Positions 14,099 to 24,600 of a DNA stretch of 64,000 bases are shown one piece after another. The DNA comes from Lineus longissimus. Lineage: Eukaryota > Nemertea > Pilidiophora > Heteronemertea > Lineidae. The notes under the pieces were generated by a model. That model did not search any database, was not told the DNA's origin, and saw only the letters and a list, made by a program, of their open reading frames with translations. Each line of letters opens with the position of its first letter. Positions within the stretch are counted from its first letter, which is position 1. The position numbers and the translations under genes are program-made. Location: assembly GCF_910592395.1 (NCBI RefSeq), contig NC_088311.1, positions 3,598,501-3,662,500 of the forward strand, written 5' to 3'.

Positions 14099-14381
14099 AC
14101 ACCTTCAGCGCCGAACCACGTAGATCTCCGTGGCCCAAACCCCCCTCTTTGAGCTGGTTATCGGAGTCTCATGGACTACATAAAATAACTACGCCATCGT
14201 CATCTTCAGGGCAAAGTAGGAACTGAAAATACCGTGCCAATACCGTTTGGCCTTTTGAGTTCTTACCTTGCACTGAAGATGGCAATGGCATAGTTCTTTC
14301 ATGAAGTCCATGAGACTCCGATAACCAATTCAGGGGGATTTGGGCCGCGGAGATCTACGTAGTTCGTTGCTGAAGGTGTTA
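14099..14381. repeat. Large foldback (inverted repeat), arms about 120 bp
   Basis: The arm at 14099-14221 is the approximate reverse complement of the arm at 14261-14381, separated by about 40 bp. Shared blocks include AACACCTTCAGC, CGTAGATCTCCG and GGTTATCGGAGTCTCATGGAC. Arm identity judged by eye is about 80 percent. RNA from either strand would form a long imperfect hairpin. No coding capacity is convincing, so it is probably a degraded foldback transposon. Confidence 0.75.
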
Positions 14382-14644
14382 AATGGTGTTCAGTGTTGAT
14401 GCGCTAACAACACCTCATGTTTGAATGTTAAACGGAGTTTATTTGGGGTTCGGAGACGAATTCTTGCAAGTGTACAGCGTAGCGGATCGAAGCCTATTTC
14501 AGTGGGCTAATGAGACAGCTGCACGGAATTATGTGCACGCAAGGCAAATCACGTCTCTAGTCCTCCTAGCCGGATGAGATAATTCCACTTGCGGACAACC
14601 TCAGCTTTATAATCTTTCCTCGATGTTGATGGTTGGCGTACTGG

Positions 14645-14995
14645 GGGGAATAACCTATCTGGCGACAGCCAGCTCTGCAGGGTGATATACATGTAGTATA
14701 AGGGGAGGAACAGCCTATCTTGAAGACAGGTCAGTGCCAACTCTGGGCCTATAGTGCATTGGGGGAACAACCCATCTTGAAGAAAGATCAGTGCTAGCAC
14801 TGTACGATGGTGTATTGGGAAAACAACCTATCTTGAAGACAGATCAGTGCTAGCTCTGGGAGTTGGTGTATATACTGGAAGAACAACCCACCTTTGGAGA
14901 CAAACATCAGTGCAAGCTCTGGGGAAAAAAATTACTGGGGGCACATCCCATCGTGGAGACAGATCGGTGCATTAGTGCTTGCCAATGACAGGTAG
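14645..14995. repeat. Degenerate tandem repeat, about 56-60 bp unit, six copies
   Basis: The block AACAACCYATCTTGAAGACA with the following GATCAGTGCTAGCTCTGG recurs with anchors near 14654, 14714, 14771, 14827, 14887 and 14947, so the spacing is 56-60 bp. Copies are diverged and contain small indels. It is an old minisatellite upstream of the kinase gene, with no function evident. Confidence 0.7.
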
Positions 14996-15359
14996 AATCT
15001 GCAGCGAGACTAAACCGTCAGTCTTTCTTTTTACTTTTACTAATTCCTGTGGTTACCTGATTCTGGTCAATCTATGTTATAATAGTCAACACAACGATGA
15101 CGGCAAGGGTGCACAGTTTAAAACAAAAACTGGTTGAAGTCATGATTTGCCGTTCCCAATACTCATGACACAGTTGGCGTTCACTCATTGATTAGATCAA
15201 GGAAATGTCATTATAAGCCTATTTAACCTGTTTGATAAATCGAGCTAATGATCATCTGAATCCGCGAACAAGTCGTACGAAAAGCAAACACGGCCTTGCT
15301 CGCAAATCAGGTCATTGCAGATTGAAAATTTCTAGTCAATACATATACCTTGCTCAGCC

Positions 15360-18300
15360 ATGGCTGCTATACCAGAATTGGATATTGTTGTAGACCAGAA
15401 GAATTATGAGAAAGGACTTCGAGATGTCTTGAAAGTTGTCCGACCAACTTGGAAAAGCGAAGACATCAAGTTTAAGGTAGGCGAGGAATGCTTGGCTGAA
15501 TGGAGAGCCTTCACTAAGAAAGTTGGTGCTGTCTTTATATAGTATTGTAGTATTCAACATGAAGGAAATTGTTAGTCAAATACTAAATTGCTTACAATTC
15601 GCTTCAGATTCTCAAGCCATAGCACCACGCCCATGGCATGTTGCGAATTTGGACTTGCATTATTTTCATGGTGTAAAGACTTAACGCATGCATGGATACA
15701 TGACATTTTCAAAACGAAGTATATGCATCCATATCGCCGTGTGAATTTCATTTCAATTTACATTTTGCAATTATAAATACCGGTAAGTTAAATAGAGTTA
15801 TTAACCCTTAAATTTGAGGACGTTTTTTTGTGAAAAAAATCTGTCGAGCAAGATATTTTGATGATTGTTGTGTCCTCAATCAGCGGGCAAGACCATTTAT
15901 CACTGGCCCTGGATCACTGACCACAATCCTTGCTTACAGTACCTCACCCAAGGCTACTCGAACCACATGCTGGCTTGCTTCATCGACGAAGACAACAAGG
16001 ACGATGACTGGATAGTGGCAAGAATCTTCGGCACCGACCTAGATTTCGGGCAGCAGAGAGATGTCGAAGTCAAGAACTCCAAGCTTTTCGCGGAGCGGGA
16101 GATAGGTCCCACTGTTTATTGCGTCTTCAAAAACGGGCTATTGTTCCAGTTCATCAAAGGAAAGACATTTTTCTGGACTGATTTGTCCGCGTTCCGAGAT
16201 ATCAAGTTGTGCAAGTAAGTCGTGATCAACATGAATAACTTGAAATCTACTTCGATGTAAGAGTCCGTCCGTGACTCTAATAGTGGAAGTGGGCCTTTAA
16301 GCGGCGACTTCAAAACTTAACCAATAGTTGGGCGACGCATCTCAAAGGTTATAGCATTCAGCTCAATCAATTTGAGGACTGCCAGAACTCGCATAATTGC
16401 GATGCCTGACACATAAAGGTTCGAGAGCTGCCAACTCAGAATGATGGCGAATTGGTGGCAAGGCCAAGTTTGCCTGACCTAAACAGGCGAACAGGCGAAC
16501 TTGACACTGAAGAAATTTGAGTTGGTCAATTATCATTTTAAGGGCAATTGCTCGGGAGATGGCCAAGGTTCACTGCAAGAAGACTTACAAGCAAGCCGTA
16601 GAGAAGTACAATATCGACAAAGCTAAAAATATTGAAGTCATTCTCGAAGAACTGGTGGTGAAGCCTTGGCCTGAGTGTATCATTGATGAGGAGACCACGA
16701 AATGGTAAGAAAATGAACATATGATATAAAGTCAAACGATCAACCGAGAGAAGAAAAGAACATTTATTGAATCAAAAGGCCTATAAGGGCAATTTTACAA
16801 ATTAAGATATTTATAACGATTTTGATGGGAGACATACATTGGAAATGATAACATTTATGTAGTTTCTTATACTTCTCTCCTGCTGCTTTGTTCCTCGTCG
16901 GATGATAAACTTCTACAAACAATGCGTTCAAGAATCTGCGTTCGACGGTGATGCGGGTAGTGCTTTTTCCAGGTATAACAGTAAAGTGCCCTCTATGGAA
17001 GAGCGTCAAAAAGAAATGAAAATGTTGATGGAGCTCTTAAGAGTAAAAAGTATCCCAAAGGCGCTTTGTCACGGCGATTGTAACCCAACTAACGTCATTT
17101 ACGATGAAGAGAATGGTAAGTGTATCAGCCGGCGCGCGCACCAACACGTACGCACGCACATTTTTTTCAAACAATGGTGGACAATTTTTAATTCGATTCT
17201 AATTTTCAAAATTTTGTAAAAAAAGGAACCTGGCCTTTAATAATCATACGACAAGTCCCGGCATAGGATGTCGATCACACGGCTATCAAATAACTCGGTC
17301 AAAGGCCAAATCCATTATTGTTCATGACAGCGATGACAAGTAATATTCAGCCTATAGTTTTATACATGTAATTGTATAAGTACATATTGGTTTATACAAT
17401 GTATATGCTTATGCCGATCCGAGTCATGTCATCCCTGTATCTGAATTAAAATGCTATATCCTTGTGCTATATCCACCTGCCCCGCGAGTGCCCTCTCGCC
17501 TGCCAGCCTTCAGTGGGGTGGGGACAACCTGTCTTTTTCGTCTTTTTCCACAACAGTGGGCTTCTTTATCTCTTTTCAGACAAAGCTACATTGGTCGACT
17601 ATGAAGGTGCTGGTATCAGTATGCCAATTTTGGATATCGCTGGTTTCTTAGGGTCCGCAGCCTACGGTGAGATCGACAAGAAATGCCCGGTTTAGTCCGA
17701 AAGGACATTGCGTTGCAGTTTTCTGAAATTCAAAATCTGTGATTTTATATAGACTTTTGCTCTAGAACTATAGAAGATAAGCTTGGCACCGTGACATTTT
17801 CAGTAAACCTGTCTTCTAGCAAGGTGTTGGAAGAGCAGCATTAAACACGAATAATTAACCAGTCAGGCAAATATCCCCGATCGACCAACCTTCTAAGTCA
17901 AGTATATATATACATGTACATGTATACCAAGCAAATTGGTAATTGATATTGATTTGGTCAGTTGACAAATGTCCAATCAAAAATGACTTCGGTTCTGGAC
18001 CAACTTATATTTACAGTTCACATAATTTCTTAATGTTTTGCAGGTTTTTCCCCAGACCCTGAGGGGTTGGACTATACCCCAGAGTTTAAGAGAGAGTTCA
18101 TGATGGAATATTTCAGAGAAAAGAATAAACTTGACGGGGAGCCGGAGGAGGTGGACGAACGAGTGTTGTCGACATACTTAACGATGTTGGAAATTGCTGA
18201 TATTGTAAGTTAAGGGGGCGATTAAACCCACGAGGCAGTGCATTCGTCATCCAGGATACCCTTCTTCCCTGGAAGGGACCAGACCGGTCCACTGCGTCCA

Positions 18301-19172
18301 GAGTGTTAGGGAGATAGGCGTGGTCAAGGTTCCAAAATGTCCAGCAAAACCGAAATCATATACATGTAGCATATCTGTTTTGAAGGATATTTTGGTACAT
18401 GTAGGCGTCCAACTCTCGTCATGTTCCCAGTCAAGGTCCCATGAACTTCCCGTTTATAGGAGTGGTTTAGTTGCGTCATCAAAAATCAGTGAAGTAACAT
18501 GAAAAATAGAGTAAACGTCATCTATCGTCCAAATAGTACATCACAAAATCCTCCACTAAAAAAGTGTTCTTCTTGAGGGGTAATCAATCTTTCGTAAATG
18601 TTGTTCTTGTTGAATTCTTCTCGTCGGTAGACTCAGGCTAAATGACACGAATACCGCTCCTCAGTCCAGCTCCCATTACCTAGGCCTATATAATCTTTCA
18701 TTAAACTTTCAGGGCTTCAACTATTTCTGGCATATGATGGCTACTTTGTTGGCAACGGCACCAACAAGCCATGGAGACAACTCGTTCTTTCTAAAGTAAG
18801 TTCTTTTTGCGTATTCCCGGCCGTATTTAACCGGGGGGGGGGGGGGGGCGGGGGGGGGGGGGCGGTAAGCTTTCGGGCAGGTGCAGATGCAGAACTACAC
18901 TTTTCTTCCCAAAAGGTCGCATACGGCGATGTCATATATTAGAATCTAGAGCTCTTTACCCATGTGACGTCGCAACTTGCGCCAGCAGCTAAGTAAAAAA
19001 TACAAATGCCTTAACGTCTATTTGCAAAAAAAAGTACATACAAACAAAGAAATATCGATACTATTGAACTTCCACCCGCTTTTCAATTTGATATTTCAGA
19101 GTTGGTGTGTCAAGACTTGAGTACTATTACAAACACAGGGAACGAATGTTGGCCATGCCAATCCCAGAGTAG
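15360..19172 (+). CDS. Choline/ethanolamine kinase-like protein, 8 exons
   Basis: The predicted cytosolic kinase of about 390 aa would phosphorylate ethanolamine or choline, the first step of the Kennedy pathway. Exons: 15360-15476, 15940-16214, 16543-16704, 16901-17115, 17580-17666, 18044-18204, 18713-18795, 19100-19172; reading phase agrees at every junction. The N-lobe has the GYSNHMLACF and WIVARIFG blocks typical of ETNK. The Brenner motif is ALCHGDCNPTNVIYDE (H242, D244, N249) and the metal-binding block is LVDYEGAG (D263), so the catalytic residues are kept. The C-terminus NYFWHMMATLLA and RLEYYYKHRERM also fits the family. Canonical ETNK has HND where this has HGD, and the DIxNHF block reads DIAGFLG, so it is a diverged paralogue and its substrate cannot be called. 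Exon 4 is odd: the expected acceptor ends in CG rather than AG. TTTCTAG before the ATG may mark an upstream noncoding exon. Confidence 0.87.
18833..18864 (+). repeat. Poly-G tract in kinase intron 7
   Basis: About 30 guanines interrupted twice by C lie just downstream of exon 7 on the coding strand. Runs of this kind can form G-quadruplexes in DNA or in the nascent RNA. The exact length is likely to be unreliable in sequencing. Confidence 0.85.
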
Positions 19173-19478
19173 AAAATCCACAGCAAATACAAAATCAGAT
19201 ATCGGTTAATCCGTGCGACTCCCGTCATAGGGAGTTGTCGCAAAGCCCACGAAACACCAACGCGAACGCCTATTTCATTGTAAGATCTGTCTATCACGAT
19301 TTCGAACAATGGGAACTTGTTTGCTAGAAATTGCTAGAAGTTGCTTAAAAGATCTTAGTTTAAAACTTTGCTTTTATCCTTTACTCGTTGACCCGGTCGA
19401 CACTCCTCGAGAATCCATGCCTTCCTTTCTGCTCCTCGACTTTGTCCATAGCCCCTCCTGGTTATGCTCTCCCCGCTT

Positions 19479-20440
19479 GTGACTATGGAAGTCAGGCTCA
19501 TTGGGGTTGCCTGTTGAAGACATACAGTCAGAGAGGAGGTAACTATGGAAGTCAGGCTCATTGGGGCGACCTGTCGAAGACATACAGTCAGACAGGATGT
19601 GACTGTGGAAGTCAGGCTCATTGGGGCGACCTGTCGAAGACATACAGTCAGACAGGATGTGACTATGGAAGTCAGGCTCATTGGGGCGGCCTGTCGAAGA
19701 CATACAGTCAGACAGGATGTGACTGTGGAAGTCAGGCTCATTGGGGCGACCTGTCAAAGATATACAGTCAGACAGGATGTGGCTATGGAAGTCAGGCTCA
19801 TTGGGGCGACCTGTCAAAGACATACAGTCAAACAGGATGTGACTATGGAAGTCAGGCTTATTGATTGTCAAAGACATCCAGTCAGACAGGATGTGACTAT
19901 GGAAGTCAGGCTCATTGGGGTGGCCTGTCGAAGACATACAGTCAGACCGGATGTGACTATGGAAGTCAGGCTCATTGGGGTGGTCTGTAGAAGACAAACA
20001 GTCAGACAGGATGTGACTTTGGAAGTCAGGCTCATTGGGGCGACCTGTCGAAGACATACAGTCAGACAGGATGTGACTATGGAAGTCAGGCTCATTGGGG
20101 CGACCTGTCGAAGACATAGTCAGACAGGATGTGACTTTGGAAGTCAGGCTCATTGGGGCGACCTGTCGAAGACATACAGTCAGACAGGATGTGACTATGG
20201 AAGTCAGGCTCATTGGGGCGACCTGTCGAAGACATACAGTCAGACAGGATGTGACTATGGAAGTCAGGCTCATTGGGGCGACCTGTCGAAGACATACAGT
20301 CAGACAGGATGTGACTATGGAAGGCAGGCTCATTGATTGTCAAAGACATCCAGTCAGACTGGATGTGACTATGGTAGCGAGGCTCAATTGGGGGACCAGT
20401 CAAACACATCCAGTCAGACGGGTTGTGACTTTGAGATTAA
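19479..20440. repeat. Minisatellite, 60-bp unit, about 16 copies
   Basis: The unit starts GACTATGGAAGTCAGGCTCA, continues TTGGGGCGACCTGTCGAAGA and ends CATACAGTCAGACAGGATGT. Copies are nearly identical in the centre and diverge at both ends; two copies (about 19860 and 20335) carry the same internal deletion replacing GGGGCGACC, which suggests block duplication or conversion. Because 60 is divisible by 3 the array is open in several frames on both strands, but those frames are by-products. It lies between the 3' end of the kinase gene (+) and the 3' end of the CLIP4-type gene (-). Confidence 0.95.
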
Positions 20441-20520
20441 GGGCCAATTCTGTGCCATGAGGCACTGAAAAGAGGACCACAAAGTGAGTCAGAGAAACAC
20501 TACATTCATTGTCAATACAG

Positions 20521-20526
20521 TTTATT
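20521..20526 (-). terminator. Poly(A) signal of the CLIP4-type gene
   Basis: TTTATT on the plus strand gives AATAAA on the minus strand, about 1.08 kb downstream of the CLIP4-type stop codon at 21602-21604. The AT-rich, ORF-free stretch 20527-21601 is then a long 3' UTR. TTTATT occurs elsewhere in the stretch, so alternative earlier poly(A) sites are possible; this one is the furthest before the minisatellite. Confidence 0.5.
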
Positions 20527-21601
20527 GATATATGTCAAAGTAGAAAATAAAAAAACACAATAACAGGCACCAAGCACGGATAGAAAAATCTATTCTGATA
20601 AAAGAGATGGGTATAGAAATGAGATATTATGCTACTGGGTTAAAATAATACTCTAGAGGTTATAATCATATTTAGTTGCATAACTAAACGGGTATGGTAA
20701 AAAGTGATTCATTAGGATAACACCATGCCCATAAAATACTGGTACTATATGATCTTTATATCACTACTATACCCTCAAAACTAGACAAAATCAAGATTTT
20801 TTACAAGTTCAAAACATAATTTCAATTGAAATAAAAAGTAATAGCATTTCTCAATAAATCAATAAAATAATTTCAGACCACATAACAAAACAAACTGATC
20901 ATCAGGACAATCTTAAAATTTGTAATAAACATAATGATAATTTAGAAGTACAAACTCAGCAAATCTAGCTTCATGTAATGGCATATTTTAAAGATCTCTA
21001 CATAATTCAACGCCGATGTCGAACTTGTTTATTCCAAATGTGACACTGTCAAATCTATGTTAACTCGGGTGTAATTGGTGTCACTTTGATCTTCTATGCT
21101 TTGTCAAACATTTTATATGTAGGTTCTCATTATTACTCGGTTGATAAACATTCGGCTTCAAATGCAAATATGCTCCTATTGTATACTTCACATGCATTTT
21201 GATTTCAATACCATATCATATATCATCTATCCTACTATCTATCACACCTAACTCAACTGCAACCAGTGCAAGGTTTAATGAACTACTCTGTTGAAATGCA
21301 TTTTAAAAATGCTGGAAGGCAGTACCAACGACAGCCAATATCTTTTCAAAGAGGAACGATTCTTCCCCCCTACAGACGCAGATGCTAATTGCAAATGTTT
21401 ACAGCCGTCATATGCCTTTTATGGAAAATCCAGTTGATTATTCATACCAAAGGCACCAATATTCCAAAGAGTCCTCCTCAATTTTCACCAACTGATTAGA
21501 GTTCCTTTCTTGAACTTCAGAAGTTCAGATGTCCATACAGCTGATCGTGAGAATGAAATTGCAACAGTGCCGGTCTGTCCCAAACTAAACATGCACACTT
21601 C

Positions 21602-24600
21602 TCATCGTTCCAGATACTGGGTAACATCGCCCAAAAGTTTTGCTCCATTAATGCCTCGGCAGGTGACCTTACTTGGTCTTACAAGTAACCCATGATCTGG
21701 TTTACATGTGAAGTATCGCGTGCCTTGGACGCTTCCATCGTTTTTACCCTTTGGTACCCTCAGTTCAACACCGACCCAAACTCCCTCGGCAAAATCTGTA
21801 GGTCCTATGTACTTGATGACACCTGAAAAAGTTTGAAGGATTATTAAAACCTGTGATCTAACGCATAACTTAGTGGTTAAAACTGCTGGCTACAATGACA
21901 ATGGGCCCGAGTTCAAGTCCCAGGTGAGAAACTGGATTGTTTTTGTCAGATGCACGGGCAGGGATTCAAGGTATGGAAATTCCTGGCTCATCCAAGAAAG
22001 ACTGTCGGATGAGACTAAAAGCTGTGGTCTCTTGTACCCAAGTGTCTTTGCCAGAGCAAGTATAAGATCCCTCTATTTAGGCAGTAAAAGTGAAACCTTC
22101 ATATGCTACAATACCAGTATGTTATGTCAGTCCCATAACTGGCATGTGATGTTCTTCATTGAAATGTTTTCTTGGGCGATATAGAAGTGTTATTTCCTTA
22201 CCAAGCTCTCCATTACAGAAAACACTGAGATTCTCCCTCAACTTCAGATCACCTGAAAAGTCAGGTTGTGCCTGCCTTCCATGTCGTCTCTGCATGTTTC
22301 CTGTACTCTGTGGCCTGAAATTGACACAACAATGCATGTAAAAATAAGGCCTGATGGCAGAATTCACTGCTGCTTTATTCCTCCAATGATAAATGCCTCT
22401 CATTTTGTCAATCAGGCAGAGGATCTTTTGGGGAAATGGCAGTGGGTTATTGAGCCACTACAAAAATAACTTCAATTTCAAAATCTGAACATCTTTCCAA
22501 AAACTGAGGAAGAAAACAATGTTTCTAGATACTTGGCTCTCACTTCCTTACCGACTACTGGTTGCAGTAGATGCTCTGCTGGGTGATGATTGAAGGCTGG
22601 TCAGACTACCCGATGCATTTTTAAATCCTCCTGAAGAAGATGGAAACACAAACAATTGGTACACTGTGTGAAAACTAAGGTTCTAATATGCTTAAGTCGT
22701 TGGTGAGGCCCCCTGAGATAAAAGACGTCAGATACAAATGTACTGTGTTCTCGATGTAAAAAGAAATTTGGAAAAACCACACTACAACAGAGCATTCCTC
22801 AACGATTTTGAACAGGAGTCTAGTCAATGAGGCACGGCCCTAACTTTATTGTACAGTGGCAGAACAAGCTGGGAAGGAGGTGGTCAATAGCATCTAACAG
22901 GGCAGAAACAAACTGCATCCAAAGCAGTAACTGGTAGAATGAATATTTTGTTGCATAGGAAGTTTTATTTGAGCTTTGTATGTACCATCAGATGGAGAAA
23001 AAAAGCAATGTCAGATTTAAGTTGAAATCATGTCGATAAATGCACTCGCACCAGAAATCCACAAACTCGCCTTAGCACGTTACTTAGCAGGGGATAAAAG
23101 CAAGTGGATGTGCTATCAGTACAGTGAAGAGGACAGCAATTGTTACATATTCACCTGAACCTGAGTTTGATTTAACTTAGTAGTTCAGTTTCAAGTCAAC
23201 CATCTTGTCGAAACCTGTTTGCTTGTGACTTCATTGTTAAACTGTTAAATAATCTAATTCACAAACTTACGCGTCTTGGGGGACGAATCCCACTTTGCTA
23301 AGGAAAAAGCCAGACACCGATTAGACAGAAATTTTAATTGCAAGGGCCCTTAATGACAGACCACCCATATTCGCCTGGATTTATTGTCCTTCTTTGTAAG
23401 TAGGTCAATAACAACCAAGTTCAATTTCACGACAAAGGAATATAATGGGTTTTATAGAGATTGAGATCATGTGATAAACCGAGACATAATTTTCAAAATG
23501 CACATGTAAGCCAACACGTAATGCAGCCTATTGTTATTTTTCAAACGTACCTGATAATCTATGGTCTTTTGGTTGTTGAAGCTGCTGTTCTTGGTCCAGG
23601 CTCTGGCTGTAGGTGTCAAGTGATTCATTTGAACCTAATATGCTGGCAAGCCAACTGCAAGATAATAACAAGAACTATAAGAATAGGGGAAGGTTAACTG
23701 GGGGCTCAGGCAGTGGCCGGATTGGGACTTACAAATGCTGTCCTTAATAGAGAGGTGTCCTGATATAAAGGTAAGGTAGAACAGAAATGACCTCAGATTT
23801 TGGACCAAAACCACTGTCCCTAATTAGAGAGTGTGACCTGCTGACAGAAGTGGCGGCTTAAGAGAGGTATCATTGTACTTACGGTTTAACCCTCGATGGT
23901 GGTGCAAAAACACCATGTTTTGGTTGACACGTGAAATAATGGACACCATTCACTGTCCCATTATTTCTTCCAACAGCGTGGTCCAGCTCAATCCCATACC
24001 AAGTCCCTAAAAGAGAGTCAAAGATTGTAGTTTTAAATAAACTGGAATAAGGACAGATTCAGGTTAAAGGGCCTTATGGCCTACTTTCATAACCTGATTG
24101 TGACAATGTCTCCAGCTCCTGCAGAATAATGCATGATGAAATGACTGTGACAATGTCTCCAAAGAAACAGGCAACAAACAGGCCTGCCACCATAAAGTAA
24201 TTGTGACAATGTGCCAGGCACCAGAATAAGATAATGACTGCTATCTTATCTTCAACAAGCAGGGTACCAAGAACAACAGGCAAAACACGATCAGAACTTG
24301 ATTGTGACGTTGTCCCATCATGACAGAATTCATAACCTACCAGGTGAGAATTTTGTTTCTCCAATGTATTTGATGATTCCTTTCCTCTGACCAGCAACCA
24401 CCACACGATCACCAAGCTCGAGGTCTGTTCCCAACTCGGACCCATAGGAAGACGTCCTACCATGATTGAGACCTAGAAAGATGAGAAAACATCGAGTCCA
24501 ATAAAATAAATGCACACCATTTAAAACAATTTAGGGTAGAATTAACCTTTTTGAGACCAAACTGGTTCTTTGTTGATACTGGACTTGTGGGACAGCTCTT

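Noticed and set aside
13891-14226. 111-codon plus-strand frame
   Set aside because: It runs into one arm of the foldback and has low-complexity Pro/Ser composition with no support.
15884-15939. Longer kinase exon 2 starting at the AG at 15882-15883
   Set aside because: This acceptor puts exon 1 and exon 2 out of phase. The TTGCTTACAG acceptor at 15939 keeps phase and joins directly to the family block YLTQGYSNHML.
19355-20460. Long open frames on both strands (up to 319 codons) with repeating peptides
   Set aside because: They exist only because the 60-bp unit is divisible by 3 and lacks stops. Several frames on both strands are open at once, and no promoter, splice or family signal is present.
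21867-21922. Functional tRNA gene
   Set aside because: A- and B-box-like strings are present, but the acceptor stem does not pair and the SINE tail follows.
24074-24463. 129-codon minus-strand frame overlapping a CLIP4 exon
   Set aside because: It is in a different frame from the CAP-Gly coding frame at 24341-24472 and continues through intron sequence.
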